64,000 nt of DNA from Hyphomicrobiales bacterium (GCA_900472295.1 UCIA01000003.1:13220-77219); one strand, 5' to 3'. Shown: positions 1 to 10,294, counted from the first letter of the stretch. A program made the numbers and translations. The notes: a model not told the origin generated them from the letters alone.

Positions 1-106
1 TGAGGGGTGTTCCAGGGAACGCCAGCGTCTCATTTCGCTGGAACACCCCTCATCCGTCTCGGCGCTGCGCGCCGATCCACCTTCTCCCACAAGGGGGAAG
101 GGGAAG
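1..106. repeat. Palindromic intergenic repeat element downstream of purH
   Basis: Positions 1-15 and 38-52 are a perfect 15-bp inverted repeat with a 22-nt loop. An alternative inner stem pairs 22-27 with 37-42. It is followed by a GGCGC/GCGCC hairpin (61-73) and an imperfect C-rich/G-rich pair (81-102). The arrangement resembles the mosaic repeats common between genes in rhizobia. It lies just past the purH stop and could terminate purH transcription, although no T-tract is evident. Confidence 0.6.
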
Positions 107-113
107 ATGGCGC

Positions 114-1730
114 TCAATGCCTGAAATGCCTCACGCCGGTAAACACCATGGCGATTCCATGCGCATCGGCAGCGGCGATAACGTCTTCATCGCGCATCGA
201 GCCGCCAGGTTGGATGACCGCCGTGGCGCCGGCTTCGATGGCTGAGATCAGCCCATCGGCAAACGGGAAGAAGGCATCGGAAGCAACCACCGAGCCTTTG
301 GTCAGCGGCTCCGCCAGGCCGGCCGCCTCAGCCGCGTCGAGCGCCTTGCGGGCGGCGATGCGTGAGGAATCGACGCGGCTCATCTGGCCGGCGCCGATGC
401 CGACAGTGGCGCCGTCTTTTGCATAGACGATGGCGTTCGACTTGAGGTGCTTGGCGATGCGGAAAGCGAATTTGAGGTCGGCCATTTCGGCCGCCGTCGG
501 CGCGCGCCTGGTCACCACCTTCAGTTCGAGATCGTCGACCACCGCATTGTCGCGGCCCTGGACGAGCATGCCGCCGGCGACGGATTTGACCGTGATGCCG
601 CCGGCATGCGGATCGGGCAGGCCGCCGGTGACCAGCAGGCGCAGGTTCTTTTTCGCGGCAACGATGCGGATGGCGTCTTCCGAGATGTTCGGCGCGATGA
701 TCACTTCAGTGAAAGTCTTCACGATCTCCTCCGCCGCCTCGGCGTCGAGGATGCGGTTCATGGCGACGATGCCGCCAAAGGCCGAAACCGGGTCGCAGGC
801 CAGCGCCCTGGCATAGGCAGTCGACAGTGAAGCGCCCTCGGCAACGCCGCACGGATTGGCGTGCTTGATGATGGCAACCGCTGCGCAGCGGTTGGGGTCG
901 AATTCGCCGACCAGTTCGAAGGCGGCGTCGGTGTCGTTTATGTTGTTGTAGGAGAGCTGCTTGCCCTGCAGCTGGCGGGCCGTGGCAACGCCCGGCCGCT
1001 TGTCGCCATTGACGTAGAAGCCGGCGCTCTGATGCGGGTTTTCGCCATATCGCATGACGCTTTCCAGCCGGCCGCCAAAGGCGCGCCAGGTCGGGTGCTC
1101 GATCTCAAGCGTCTCGGCGAACCAGCCGGAAATCGCCGCATCGTAGCTGGCGGTGCGGGCAAAGGCCTTGGCCGCCAGCTTCTTGCGGAAGTCCAGCGAC
1201 AGCGAGCCGATGTTCATCTCCAGCGCATTCAGCACTGCGGCATAGTCGCCGGGATCGGTGACGATGGCGACATAGGCGTGATTCTTGGCCGAAGCGCGGA
1301 TCATCGCCGGGCCGCCAATGTCGATGTTCTCGACGACAGCGGCATAGTCGGCGCCGGAGCGGCGGACTTCCTCGAACGGGTAGAGGTTGGAGACGAGAAG
1401 ATCGATCGGCTCGATACGGTGATCGTGCATGGCTTTCACATGCTCCGGATCGTCGCGCACGCCGAGCAACGCGCCATGCACGGACGGATGCAACGTCTTG
1501 ACGCGGCCGTCCATGATCTCGGGAAAGCCGGTCAGTTCGGAGACATCGCGCACCGCGAGGCCTGCCTCAGCAATTGCCTTTGCCGTGCCGCCGGTCGAGA
1601 CCAGTTCGACGCCCGCTGCCACCAGGCCCCTGGCGAAGTCGATCAGGCCGGTCTTGTCGAAAACGGAAAGCAGTGCGCGGCGGACCGGAACGAGGTCGGG
1701 TGCCGGAATGTTCTTGGCGGCGACGGCCAT
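114..1730 (-). CDS. purH: Bifunctional AICAR transformylase / IMP cyclohydrolase
   Basis: PurH carries out the last two steps of de novo IMP synthesis in the cytosol: formylation of AICAR by 10-formyl-THF and ring closure to IMP. The 538-residue length is normal for the family. An N-terminal MGS-like cyclohydrolase domain (about residues 1-160, with [13 protein letters not shown]) precedes the transformylase domain, which carries the [10 protein letters not shown] signature. The start is the ATG at 1730, preceded by GAAAGG; an 18-codon upstream extension exists but has no comparable ribosome site. It follows the heparinase-like gene by 108 bp on the same strand. The cytosolic purine role is textbook knowledge of the family. 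Confidence 0.97.
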   Translation of the reverse strand: MAVAAKNIPAPDLVPVRRALLSVFDKTGLIDFARGLVAAGVELVSTGGTAKAIAEAGLAVRDVSELTGFPEIMDGRVKTLHPSVHGALLGVRDDPEHVKAMHDHRIEPIDLLVSNLYPFEEVRRSGADYAAVVENIDIGGPAMIRASAKNHAYVAIVTDPGDYAAVLNALEMNIGSLSLDFRKKLAAKAFARTASYDAAISGWFAETLEIEHPTWRAFGGRLESVMRYGENPHQSAGFYVNGDKRPGVATARQLQGKQLSYNNINDTDAAFELVGEFDPNRCAAVAIIKHANPCGVAEGASLSTAYARALACDPVSAFGGIVAMNRILDAEAAEEIVKTFTEVIIAPNISEDAIRIVAAKKNLRLLVTGGLPDPHAGGITVKSVAGGMLVQGRDNAVVDDLELKVVTRRAPTAAEMADLKFAFRIAKHLKSNAIVYAKDGATVGIGAGQMSRVDSSRIAARKALDAAEAAGLAEPLTKGSVVASDAFFPFADGLISAIEAGATAVIQPGGSMRDEDVIAAADAHGIAMVFTGVRHFRH

Positions 1731-1838
1731 GGGCTGGCGGCCTTTCAGGGCTGATTGGAAGAGCTTTGCCGGGCCGTAGCACATGACATCAGGAAATCAA
1801 GCGGGAAGGTCTGGCCGACAGTCAGGCCGGCGATGCCG

Positions 1839-3563
1839 TCAGTTGTTTTCGGGATAGCCGGCAATGCCGGTGCGCGTCAGCTGCCAATGCACCTCGGCAA
1901 TCTCCGAGGCCTTGAAGGCGAGCACGATCTGCCGGCTGCGGCGCGGCCCGCCAAGGCCGGCGAAGTAGATCGATTCCTCCACCTCCGGGACCACTTCGGT
2001 GCAGGTGAAGACCCAAGTGTCGGCCTGGTCACCGGCCAGCACCAGGCGGTCGTGCTCATCCTGCAGCACGTTGATGTCAGGGTGGATGTGGAAGCGCACC
2101 ATGACGAAGTCGCGGCCGTTGTTGCGGATCGCCGCGCCGCCCGGGCGCAGGAAGCGGTCCCGGCCGGCGAGCACATTGCCCTCACTCGACAGTTTCAGCT
2201 CGCGCTCATGCAGGAAGCCGAAGCGCTGGATGTAACCGTCATGGCGGGCGATGAAGCCCTGCGTGCCCTTCTGGTCGATGCGCTTGCACGGCACATGCTG
2301 CGGGCCGCCGAGCAAGGGTGAGCCGAGCAGGTCGTTGACACGCAACGAATGCGAAAACCGCGCCGACGAGGTGTCGTTGATGGTGGCGGTCGAATGCGCC
2401 GCGGTGGCGCGGGCCAGCGGCCGAAATTCGGCGGCGCCGTAAGTGTCGATGCCGGCATTGACGACATAGTGCTGGCGACCGGAAGACAGCTCGAAAGCCA
2501 GGCAGCCGGCATGCGCGGCGTTGGACACGTCGATGGGCGGCGACGCGCCGGTATCGGCAATCACCGTCACGCCGCCCATCGACAGCCGCTCATAGCCGGA
2601 ATGCGGCGCGTGCAGCAGCGGCGCGCCGGCAGTGTCGTCGTGGCGCAATATGGTGGCGATGCGGTCGTGGATGGTGGCGCCCATGCCGTTGAAGCGGGCG
2701 AGGCTGCCATCCTGATGGCGGAAGAAACGCAGCGCCGGCAGCATGCGGTCGATGGCGCCCATCAGGGCTGCCGGTGGCGTCTCGGCCTGGTTGGCATAGG
2801 TTTGGCGCAGTGGCAGGAGATCGGCGAGCAGTTCGAGAACCGCCATCGGGTTGCGGGAGATATGGCCGCCGTCGGGAAGAATCTGCCGGTCGAGTTCTTC
2901 CGCGAGGTTGCGGGTGGCGCCGCGCAGTGCCGAGGCCGGCGCCGGCAGCGACAGAGCGGCAAAGGCCAGCGCGATACGGGCGCGCAGCCTGTCCTTGCCG
3001 TCCGGCATTTCGCGCGCCATCGAGCGGAGATAGCGGATCTGCACGGCAAGCGATTTTAGAAAGGCGCGGTAGAACGGGAACTCGGCCCCTTGTAGGACAA
3101 CCGAGGAATGTTGCAGCCAGGCAATGACACGCTTTGCGGTGGTGCCGGGCTCCCAGGCGATGCCGGAGATCTGGTTGCCATGCATGGCGATCCAGTCGGA
3201 CACCAGCGCGCGGGCGTTGGCGGCGGCAAGTTCGGTGCCGGCGGCACGCATATGGCGCAGCCAGCGGAAGCCATGCAGCGTCTTCACCCAGCCGCGATTG
3301 GCGATTTCGATCTGGAACGGTGATTTGCCGCCGGTCTCGACCAGATGTCCCGACAGCGGATAACGGCCATAATAAATCTCGAGCGCGATCTGCGGATCGG
3401 CGAGCCTGAGGTCCGGCGGTGCGATCAGGACACGCTCCGGCGTGCGCCCGGAATAGCGCCAGCGATAGACTGGCCCTGCGCGAAGGCGTCGGCGCGTTTT
3501 GCGCCAAAACTCTTTGGCGACAAGCGTCCACAGACGTGTCGTGCTGCCGGCAGCCAGTGCCAA
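1839..3563 (-). CDS. Heparinase II/III family protein
   Basis: The 574-residue protein matches the rhizobial heparinase II/III-like family: an all-alpha N-terminal region (motifs GRYPLSGH, GFRWLRHM, SDWI) and a beta-rich C-terminal half (CLAFELSSGRQHYVVNAG, FHIHPDINV). Relatives act as polysaccharide lyases, but the substrate of this branch is not known to me. The start is a TTG at 3563, supported by a strong AGGAGGGG a few bases upstream; no ATG fits as well. It lies between rsmB and purH on the same strand, an order I recall from other Hyphomicrobiales. No signal peptide is obvious, so a cytosolic or unconventional location is possible. Confidence 0.85.
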   Translation of the reverse strand: MALAAGSTTRLWTLVAKEFWRKTRRRLRAGPVYRWRYSGRTPERVLIAPPDLRLADPQIALEIYYGRYPLSGHLVETGGKSPFQIEIANRGWVKTLHGFRWLRHMRAAGTELAAANARALVSDWIAMHGNQISGIAWEPGTTAKRVIAWLQHSSVVLQGAEFPFYRAFLKSLAVQIRYLRSMAREMPDGKDRLRARIALAFAALSLPAPASALRGATRNLAEELDRQILPDGGHISRNPMAVLELLADLLPLRQTYANQAETPPAALMGAIDRMLPALRFFRHQDGSLARFNGMGATIHDRIATILRHDDTAGAPLLHAPHSGYERLSMGGVTVIADTGASPPIDVSNAAHAGCLAFELSSGRQHYVVNAGIDTYGAAEFRPLARATAAHSTATINDTSSARFSHSLRVNDLLGSPLLGGPQHVPCKRIDQKGTQGFIARHDGYIQRFGFLHERELKLSSEGNVLAGRDRFLRPGGAAIRNNGRDFVMVRFHIHPDINVLQDEHDRLVLAGDQADTWVFTCTEVVPEVEESIYFAGLGGPRRSRQIVLAFKASEIAEVHWQLTRTGIAGYPENN

Positions 3564-3865
3564 AACCCCTCCTCGTCACCTAGTGATAGAGCATGATGTT
3601 GTCCGAAAACCGCGTCACACTTGTCGGCATCATCCTCCGGTACCCCAGCACAAGCTTATATGATTCAAGAACTTATGCGAAGTCGAATTCCGTCGACGTG
3701 AAGCGCGTCACGCTGCCGGCCACCGATCCACCCCGAAAAAAGTCAAACGATTTCCGGGGTTAAGCCCAGCAATCCGGCACTCACTTGCGGTTGTGACGCG
3801 ATCGGAACTCGCTCGGCTTCAGCCAACCATAGAGGTTTGCGGGCCCGCAACCTTTGCCGATAATC
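3564..3865. other. Intergenic region with repeat fragment and imperfect hairpin
   Basis: This 302-bp gap between rsmB and the heparinase-like gene contains no convincing gene. Positions 3589-3612 (GAGCATGATG... GAAAACCG) resemble half of the palindromic element seen complete at 20167-20217. Positions 3730-3738 and 3751-3760 (ACCCCGAAA / TTTCCGGGGT) form an imperfect hairpin that could end rsmB transcription. The promoter of the heparinase-like gene should lie here but was not recognised. Confidence 0.4.
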
Positions 3866-5245
3866 CTAAGCCACACGCCTCATGCGGGCGGCGAAGAAGC
3901 CGTCGAGGCCGGAAATGCCTGGCGAGCCGAGATCGAGATCGGCGGGTATGGTGCGCAGCGTGCCGTGGCTGGTCAGGAAGGCGTCGAGGCCGGCGATTTC
4001 GCCCGGCTGCAGCGGATCGGCGGCGATGGTTTTGTTCCCGGCCAGAAAGGCGCTGTACAAATCCTCGCCTTCGATCGGGTCAAGCGAGCAGTTGGAAAAA
4101 ACAATCCGACCGCCCGGTTTGACCAGAGTGACGGCGCGGGCGAGCAGTTTTGCCTGCAGCTCGGCGAGCTTTTCGACATCGGCCATGGTCTTCGTCCATG
4201 GCACGTCGGGGTGCCGCCGCACCGTGCCGGTCGAGGAGCAGGGCGCGTCGAGCAGCACCGCGTCGAACAGTTCTTGCGGCTGGTATTTCAGCAGATCGGC
4301 CTGGACGATTTCCGCCGTGAGACCTAGCCGCTCGAGATTCTGCGTCAGTCGCGCCAGCCGGTTCTTCGAGGTGTCGACGGCGGTGACGTTTGCTCCGGCA
4401 AGGATCAGCTGGGCGGTCTTGCCGCCGGGGGCGGCGCAGAGGTCGGCGACGCGCAGTCCTTTGACATCGCCGAACAGCCGCGCCGGGAAGCTGGCCGCTG
4501 CATCCTGGACCCACCAGGCGCCTTCGTTGAAGCCTGGCAGTTCGGTGACGGAGGCGCTGAGCTTTTCCACCCGGATCGTGCCGGTCGGCAGCACGATGCC
4601 GCCGAGCTCTTTGGCCCAGTGCTCAGGGTCGGCTTTGACGGTGAAGTCGACCGGCGCCTCGATCCGGTGCGCGGCGAAAATCTGCTTCGCCTTGTCTGCG
4701 CCATAGGCAGCCTTCAGACGCTCAGAAAACCATTTCGGCGCCTCGTCGGTGGCGGCAAGGGCGGCGGGCAATTCCGTGTCCTTGGCGCGCGCCAAAGTGC
4801 GTAGCACGCCGTTGACGAGGCCGGAAAAGCGCTGCGTGCGCGGGTCGGACTTGGCGTGGGTCACGGCAAGGTCGACAGCGGCGCTGTCTGGAATGTCGAG
4901 AAACAGGATTTGGGCAGCCGCCACATGCAGGATGTGCGACAGAGCCGTGGCATTGGGTGGCAGCGGCTTTTCCAGGCGACGTCCCAAAAGGCCCGCGATG
5001 GTCATGCGATAGCGTAGCGCCGTCACCAGTATGGCGCGCACCAGGCCGCGGTCACGCAGGTCGAGCGCCTTGTATTGCGGATGGCCGTTCTCGTGGTCGG
5101 TCAACCCGTCGAGCGGCGTCCTGGCATCGATGACGGCGGCCAGCAGCCGCGCCGCCGCCTTGCGCGCGGCAAGGCCGGCGACGGATTCGTCGGGGCTGGT
5201 TTCACGATTGCCTGAATGTGCGGGCCGGGGTCTGGCTTCGCTCAC
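3866..5245 (-). CDS. rsmB: 16S rRNA (cytosine-967 C5)-methyltransferase RsmB
   Basis: RsmB (Sun/Fmu) methylates C967 of 16S rRNA using SAM. The 459-residue protein has an N-terminal NusB-like domain (about 20-150) and a C-terminal NOL1/NOP2/Sun methyltransferase domain. The latter shows the SAM loop CAAPGGKT, the catalytic DAPCSSTG cysteine and the second conserved cysteine in FSNCSLDP. The start is the GTG at 5245, whose bases overlap the htpX stop as GTGA, indicating translational coupling. A longer ORF reaching 5335 would overlap htpX by about 90 bp and is unlikely. Confidence 0.93.
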   Translation of the reverse strand: MSEARPRPAHSGNRETSPDESVAGLAARKAAARLLAAVIDARTPLDGLTDHENGHPQYKALDLRDRGLVRAILVTALRYRMTIAGLLGRRLEKPLPPNATALSHILHVAAAQILFLDIPDSAAVDLAVTHAKSDPRTQRFSGLVNGVLRTLARAKDTELPAALAATDEAPKWFSERLKAAYGADKAKQIFAAHRIEAPVDFTVKADPEHWAKELGGIVLPTGTIRVEKLSASVTELPGFNEGAWWVQDAAASFPARLFGDVKGLRVADLCAAPGGKTAQLILAGANVTAVDTSKNRLARLTQNLERLGLTAEIVQADLLKYQPQELFDAVLLDAPCSSTGTVRRHPDVPWTKTMADVEKLAELQAKLLARAVTLVKPGGRIVFSNCSLDPIEGEDLYSAFLAGNKTIAADPLQPGEIAGLDAFLTSHGTLRTIPADLDLGSPGISGLDGFFAARMRRVA

Positions 5246-6264
5246 GACCACCGACCTTTGGGTCCGGTCGGGTTGCGGCCCCACGGATTGGGCTTTGACT
5301 TTGCCGGTTCGGCCGGCTGGGCGGCCTTGCCCCATGGGCCTTGCTCGCCATCGGTCGGCAGTTCTTCGGCCTGCTCTGGCGTCGGCGCCTGTCGCGGCGC
5401 CGGCTGGCTGGGTCGGCTCTCCATGTCGCGGGCCATCGCCTGCAGCGCAGCGATGCGGTTGTCCGTGTTCGGGTGGGTCGAAAACAGGCTGTCCATGCGC
5501 TCGCCGTGAAGAGGATTGATGATGAAGAGATGCGCGGTCGCGGGGTTGCGTTCGGCATCCGGGTTGCGGATGCGTTCGGCGCCGCGGGCGATCTTGTCAA
5601 GGGCAGATGCCAGCCAAAGCGGATTTCCGACGATTTCAGCACCGCGTCGGTCGGCCTCATATTCGCGCGTGCGGCTGACCGCCATCTGCACGATCATGGC
5701 CGCAAAGGGGGCGACAAGCATCGCCACCAGCACGCCGACAAAGCCGAACGGGTTGTTGTTGTCACGGCTGCCGCCGAAGAAGAAGGCGAAATTGCCGAGC
5801 ATCGAGATCGCGCCGGCGAGCGTCGCGACGATGGTCATGGTCAGCGTGTCACGGTGCTGGATGTGGGCGAGCTCATGCGCCATCACAGCCGCGACTTCCT
5901 CATGCGACAGGCGTTCCAAAAGCCCGGTCGAGGCGGCGACAGCGGCGTTCTCGGGATTGCGGCCGGTGGCGAAGGCGTTGGGCTGCGGGTTGTCGATCAG
6001 ATAGGTCTTGGGCATAGGCAGGCCGGCCTGCTTGGCGAGCGCCTCGACGATGGCGTGGAATTCCGGCGCATTGCTGGCATCGACCTCGACGGCGCGGTTC
6101 ATCGACAGCACCATCTTGTCGGCGTTCCAGTAGCTGAACAAATTGGTGCCGGCGGCGATCACCAGCGCGATCATCATGCCGCCAGTGCCGCCGATCAGAA
6201 AGCCGACGCCCATGAACAGCGCCGTCATTGCGGCCAAAAGCATGGTGGTGCGTAGCGTGCTCAT
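5242..6264 (-). CDS. htpX: Membrane zinc metalloprotease HtpX
   Basis: HtpX is a heat-shock-related inner-membrane M48 endopeptidase that degrades damaged membrane proteins. The protein has 340 residues with two N-terminal transmembrane segments (about 5-25 and 29-46), the zinc motif HELAH at 130-134, and a downstream EYEADRRG that supplies the third ligand. A further hydrophobic pair lies near 145-190. The C-terminal tail after about 285 is Pro/Gln/Ala-rich and of low complexity. The ATG at 6264 has GGAG seven bases upstream. The gene is coupled to rsmB by a 4-bp overlap and is divergent from the SdhAF4-type gene. Confidence 0.95.
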   Translation of the reverse strand: MSTLRTTMLLAAMTALFMGVGFLIGGTGGMMIALVIAAGTNLFSYWNADKMVLSMNRAVEVDASNAPEFHAIVEALAKQAGLPMPKTYLIDNPQPNAFATGRNPENAAVAASTGLLERLSHEEVAAVMAHELAHIQHRDTLTMTIVATLAGAISMLGNFAFFFGGSRDNNNPFGFVGVLVAMLVAPFAAMIVQMAVSRTREYEADRRGAEIVGNPLWLASALDKIARGAERIRNPDAERNPATAHLFIINPLHGERMDSLFSTHPNTDNRIAALQAMARDMESRPSQPAPRQAPTPEQAEELPTDGEQGPWGKAAQPAEPAKSKPNPWGRNPTGPKGRWS

Positions 6265-6370
6265 CGTTTGCTCCGTGTGCGGCCGTGGCAAAAATGGGTC
6301 GTCAGGGGTAAACTCATGGCTATATGATGGGAAACGCCGCCCTTCGTTTCAATCCGCAGGGACTTATCGC

Positions 6371-6589
6371 ATGACCGACCAACCCAGCAAAGCCGGTGCC
6401 ACCCCCGGTGGCGAATCACCCAAAGCGCTGACGCCGGCGGCAAGCCGCGCGCTGGCCGAAGCCGAGGCGCGCCGCAAGGAATACCGCGACAAGGAAGCCA
6501 CGCTGCCGAAGGAAGTCGGCGGTCGCGGCGGCAAGGAACCCGGCCGCTACGGCGACTGGGAGGTGAAGGGCCTGGCTACCGATTTCTAG
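6371..6589 (+). CDS. DUF1674 / SdhAF4-type succinate dehydrogenase assembly factor
   Basis: The small 72-residue protein ends in the family hallmark GRYGDWEVKGLATDF. DUF1674 proteins are related to mitochondrial SDHAF4/Sdh8, which helps mature the flavinylated succinate dehydrogenase subunit; the role in this bacterium is inferred. The N-terminal half is Ala/Glu/Lys-rich and probably disordered. The ATG at 6371 is the first in-frame start after a 106-bp spacer shared with divergent htpX. A repeat hairpin follows directly. Confidence 0.85.
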   Translation: MTDQPSKAGATPGGESPKALTPAASRALAEAEARRKEYRDKEATLPKEVGGRGGKEPGRYGDWEVKGLATDF

Positions 6590-6612
6590 GAGTTCAGGAA
6601 CGGAACTGGGAA

Positions 6613-6706
6613 CTGAAGAATTGGGGAACTGAAGAGTTGAAGAAAAAAGGCGCATGGCGCCCGATTTTCTCCAATTCTCCAATTCTCCAATTCTCCAATT
6701 CTTCAG
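6613..6706. repeat. Octamer tandem repeat forming an inverted-repeat hairpin
   Basis: Four perfect tandem copies of TTCTCCAA occupy 6667-6698, followed by the variant TTCTTCAG. The end of the array (CCAATTCTTCAG, 6695-6706) is a perfect 12-bp inverted repeat of 6613-6624. A shorter GGCGC/GCGCC pair lies between. The stop codon of the HAD gene (6703-6705) is inside the right arm. It may act as a terminator between the two convergent genes. Confidence 0.7.
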
Positions 6707-7368
6707 GCCGCGCTGCGCTGTGCCCCCAGCGTCATCCAGCCACTGTCATCGATGGCGATGGAGACGGTTTCGTAGCCGCCAATCGAGTTGTGCTGGGTCG
6801 TCATTGGATGCTGATGGGTGGCGCTGATCACCATCACCGAGGCGCCTGCGGCTTCCGCCGCGGCGATGCCGGCCGGCGCATCCTCGAAGACCAGGCAGTC
6901 GGCGATATCGACGCCGAGCCGTTCTGCCGCGAGCAGGAAACAATCGGGTGCCGGCTTGCCGTGCGACACGTCCTCGCCCGCGACCATCAGTGCGGGAACC
7001 GGGATGCCGGCCGCCTGCATGCGCAGCAGCGCCAGCGGACGCGGGGCCGACGTAACGATCGCCCAGCGCTCGGCCGGCAGCGCATTGAGGAAAGGCACGG
7101 CGCCGTCAATCGGCAGCACGCCCTCGACATCGTCCGACTCGGCCTGCAACAGCACCAGCGCCTCGTGCACCGGGTCGACACCGGGAAGCGCCAGTCTGGT
7201 GATGGTCTCGACCGCCCGCACGCCATGGATCGTCGGCAGGAAAGCTTCGACATCGAGGCCATGCCTAAGCGCCCATGCCGCCCAGACGCGCTCGGCCGAC
7301 GCTATCGAATTGAGCACCGTGCCATCCATATCGAACAGGAAGGCGGCGAATTTTCTGCCTGCAAACAT
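6703..7368 (-). CDS. HAD-superfamily sugar-phosphatase-like hydrolase
   Basis: The 221-residue protein is a typical HAD subfamily IA phosphatase: nucleophile motif FDMDGT (D13, acid/base D15), motif II in IVTSAPR, the lysine of GKPAPD, and metal acidic residues in VFEDAPAG. Relatives include YfbT and the yeast GPP/DOG sugar and glycerol phosphatases. The substrate is likely a small sugar phosphate but cannot be fixed from sequence. The ATG at 7368 was chosen over a TTG four codons upstream because GGAAAA lies just before it. It converges on the SdhAF4-type gene across the repeat hairpin. Confidence 0.88.
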   Translation of the reverse strand: MFAGRKFAAFLFDMDGTVLNSIASAERVWAAWALRHGLDVEAFLPTIHGVRAVETITRLALPGVDPVHEALVLLQAESDDVEGVLPIDGAVPFLNALPAERWAIVTSAPRPLALLRMQAAGIPVPALMVAGEDVSHGKPAPDCFLLAAERLGVDIADCLVFEDAPAGIAAAEAAGASVMVISATHQHPMTTQHNSIGGYETVSIAIDDSGWMTLGAQRSAA

Positions 7369-7546
7369 CAAATTTTCCAAATTGTTTTCGGGGGTTTTCG
7401 AAGGGTCAAAGCTCGTCCCTAGACCGTAACGCCATGTCGCATGCCTGGGAAGGCGCGGACGGTCTTTTCGATAGTTCCAGGGAACCTTGGTCCCGCTTCT
7501 GGCGTTTTGGCAAAACTGTTTTCCACGAGATCGAAGGGGAATCGCG

Positions 7547-8416
7547 ATGCTGATCCGGCTCGGCTACGAAATCGCCATTGACTGTGTCGACGCCACGCCG
7601 GTGATTTCGCTGCTTGAGATTCACCAGGACCGTCAGGCCGACATCAAGCGGCAGACGCGCGTGCTGACATCGCCTTCAGTGCCGAGCAAGGTCTATCACG
7701 ACCTCTTCGGCAATGCCTGCCGCCGCTTCACCGCACCCGCCGGCAATTTCCGCATCCTCTATGACGCGGCGGTCGAAGACAGCGGCGAGCCGGATGAGGT
7801 CAACACGCTGGCCAAAGAGGTGCCGGTGGCGGAACTGCCGGATGATGTGCTCGGCTATCTCCTCGGCAGCCGCTATTGCGAGACCGATCATCTCAGCGGC
7901 CTGGCCTGGCAGCTTTTCGGCCATCTGCCATCGGGTTGGGCGCGGGTGCAGGCGATCGTCGACTATGTCCACAACCGGCTGTCCTTCGGCTATGGCTATG
8001 CGCGTCCCACACGCACTGCCGCCCAGGCGCATGAGGAGCGCGTCGGTGTCTGCCGCGACTTCGCCCATCTGGCAATCACGCTTTGCCGCTGCATGAACAT
8101 TCCGGCCCGTTATGTGAACGGCTATCTCGGCGATATCGGCGTTCCGGCCGACCCGGCGCCGATGGATTTTTCGGCCTGGACGGAAGTGTTCCTCGACGGC
8201 AAATGGTACACGTTCGACCCGCGCCACAACCGGCCGAGGATCGGCCGCGTCGTCATTGCACGCGGCCGCGATGCGACCGACGTGCCGCTGCTGCACAGTT
8301 TCGGTCCACATCAGCTCAGCCTGTTCAAGGTCTGGACCTATGAGCAGGAGGGCAATCTGTTCAATCCGCCCTATCACGGCGTCGACAAGACCGTCAGCGC
8401 GCGGATGCTGGCGTAG
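7547..8416 (+). CDS. Transglutaminase-like cysteine protease family protein
   Basis: The 289-residue protein combines a bacterial transglutaminase N-terminal beta region with a transglutaminase-like core. The catalytic cysteine is C169 in RVGVCRDFAH and the Asp is probably D224 in WYTFDPRHN. Where many family members have His before Ala-Trp, this protein reads DFSAW (207-211); I believe some rhizobial relatives share this, so loss of activity is not implied. Such proteins are often putative peptidases or peptide-crosslinking enzymes. The ATG at 7547 follows AAGGGGAA. It is transcribed alone and divergently from the HAD gene. Confidence 0.87.
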   Translation: MLIRLGYEIAIDCVDATPVISLLEIHQDRQADIKRQTRVLTSPSVPSKVYHDLFGNACRRFTAPAGNFRILYDAAVEDSGEPDEVNTLAKEVPVAELPDDVLGYLLGSRYCETDHLSGLAWQLFGHLPSGWARVQAIVDYVHNRLSFGYGYARPTRTAAQAHEERVGVCRDFAHLAITLCRCMNIPARYVNGYLGDIGVPADPAPMDFSAWTEVFLDGKWYTFDPRHNRPRIGRVVIARGRDATDVPLLHSFGPHQLSLFKVWTYEQEGNLFNPPYHGVDKTVSARMLA

Positions 8417-8708
8417 AGCGGTTCGCCACCCGCATTCTGATCCGCTTCGGCACATTGCGTCTTGCGGACATCTGTGCCGGATCGGGACCGGGATTTGGCG
8501 CGCGGTAGATCATGGTGAGCACTTCGTAAACGAAGTGGCATTCTTGAATTTCCGTTTACCGGTTGTTCACCCTGTTCCGCTTCGAAATTCAGCAAAAACA
8601 ATTACTTGACTGCAAGTGACCGGGTTCGCAGAGGTTGCCGTGCGGTGCGGCCGGAATCCTGCATTGGCTTGCCTGCGGCGACGAGGCCGAGGCGAGCGGG
8701 GCTGAAGG

Positions 8709-10182
8709 ATGCCGAATTACGGGGGGCTTGTTCACGCGTCTGGCGTCTTCGCCAGGGATCGCGGTGGAAATTTCGCGATCCTGTTCGGCTTTGCCGCCTC
8801 GGTCTTGGCGCTCGGCGTGGGCTTTTCCGTCAACGTCTCGCAGATTTACAACGCCAGATCGAGCCTGCAGAGCGTGGTCGATGCCGCGGTCACCTCGACG
8901 GCGCGCGACCTGACCACCGGCGTGATCAAGCAAGCCGACGCCAACACGTCGCTGCAGGCTTTTCTCAACGCCAACAGCAGGGCGGGCATCCTGCAGGACG
9001 GCCGCGTCGTGCTCGACAAGCTCACCGTCAACCCGACAGCCAGGACCGTGCAGGCCGACGTCCATGTCGATGTCGGGCTCTACTTTCCACCGCATCGGCG
9101 ACATGCAACGAGTGGCTGCTTCGACCACGGCGCTCTATACCGACAAGACGATCGAAGTGGCCATGATGCTCGACATAACGGGGTCAATGGCCAAGCGGGG
9201 CAAGGTCGACAAGATCGGCGATCTGAAAGCCGCCGCGAAAAACGCCGTTCAGACGATGCTCCAGAACCAGGATCCGACGAACCCCCGTATCCGTGTCGCG
9301 ATCGTGCCTTACGCATCTGGCGTGAACGCCGGCAGGCTGGCGGAAAACGTCTATACGGAGAGGCAAGGGAGCTTCGACCTGCCGCCCGTCGCCGGCGGTT
9401 CGCTTCTCGTCGCCAGGACCGGCAAAACCACGCTGCCGTCCTTCAGCGACTACATCTCCATTGTTGGCGCGGCGATGCCGAACCCCGACAATTGCGCCAC
9501 CGAGCGCAAGGACAATAACGGCAAAGCGGATTTGAGCGCCGACGGCCCGGACACGGTTCGCACGGACAAGAACGGCAAGAAATATTATGCCCTGGTCAAC
9601 CGGGACGACCATCTCGGTGGCGGGGGAATGAACAGGTGCCCCGATGCGGAAGTGATCCCGCTGACGGCCGATTCCGCCGCATTGCTGGATTCGATCGACG
9701 ACTTCCGCGCCGATGGTTATACGGCCGGCGCGATCGCCATTCAGTGGACCTATTATATGCTGTCGCCGCAGTGGCGCACTGCGATCAAGAATGCCGATCT
9801 TGGCAAGGGTGCGGCGGATGCCAATCCCAAGAAGATCGCCAAGGTCGCGATCCTGATGACCGATGACCAGTTCAACACCGCCTTTGCCGGTGCCGGCGGC
9901 GGCTACAACGGCCAAGGCAACCTTGCCCGCGGCAACGCCGAAGCGCTGTGCGGCAACATGAAGAATGACGGCATCGAGATTTTCACCATCGGCTTCGATC
10001 TGAACGACAAGGATATGTCGGCAACCGAGCGGGACCAGGCAAAGGCGGTGTTGAAGGGCTGTTCATCGAAAGACACTTCCTCCGCCAGGAAACATTATTT
10101 CGAGGCGTCCACCGGAGTGGAGCTGGACGCAGCCTTTCAGGAAATCATTCGCAACACCGAAAAGGTTGCCCTGACCCAGTAA
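8709..10182 (+). pseudogene. TadE/TadG-like pilus assembly protein with VWA domain, frameshifted
   Basis: Two overlapping frames together give one TadG-like protein of about 490 residues. The first frame (from the ATG at 8709) carries the N-terminal Flp-pilus-type transmembrane segment (GGNFAILFGFAASVLALG) and the following TadG region up to VDVGLYF near 9086. The second frame resumes with IGDMQRVAAST near 9094 and continues through a von Willebrand A domain with the MIDAS motif DITGS to 10182. The join near 9081-9100 is consistent with one extra base. It may be a true mutation or a sequencing error; if the gene is intact, it would export a surface or periplasmic VWA protein. No other tad genes are adjacent. 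Confidence 0.8.
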
Positions 10183-10186
10183 TCCC

Positions 10187-10229
10187 AAAAAGGAAAAGGC
10201 CGCCGCTTCTTGACGAAGCCGGCGGCCTT
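10187..10229 (-). terminator. Rho-independent terminator (better on the minus strand)
   Basis: Arms 10196-10205 and 10220-10229 (AAGGCCGCCG / CGGCGGCCTT) form a perfect 10-bp stem with a 14-nt loop. Read on the minus strand the stem is followed by TTTTCCTTTTT, a good U-tract, so it fits the small minus-strand gene at 10295-10366. On the plus strand the tail is weaker, but it could also end the TadG-like transcript. Confidence 0.8.
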
Positions 10230-10294
10230 CCGTGTTTCCGTCCGTGGCGCGGCCCATGGCGGCGACCGAAGTCACCCGCCGCGCTTATCGCGCC

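Noticed and set aside
938..1754. Plus-strand frames opposite purH
   Set aside because: Antisense shadows of purH with no supporting start signals.
6667..6698. Short regular repeats considered as a CRISPR array
   Set aside because: Units are 8 bp and contiguous with no spacers.
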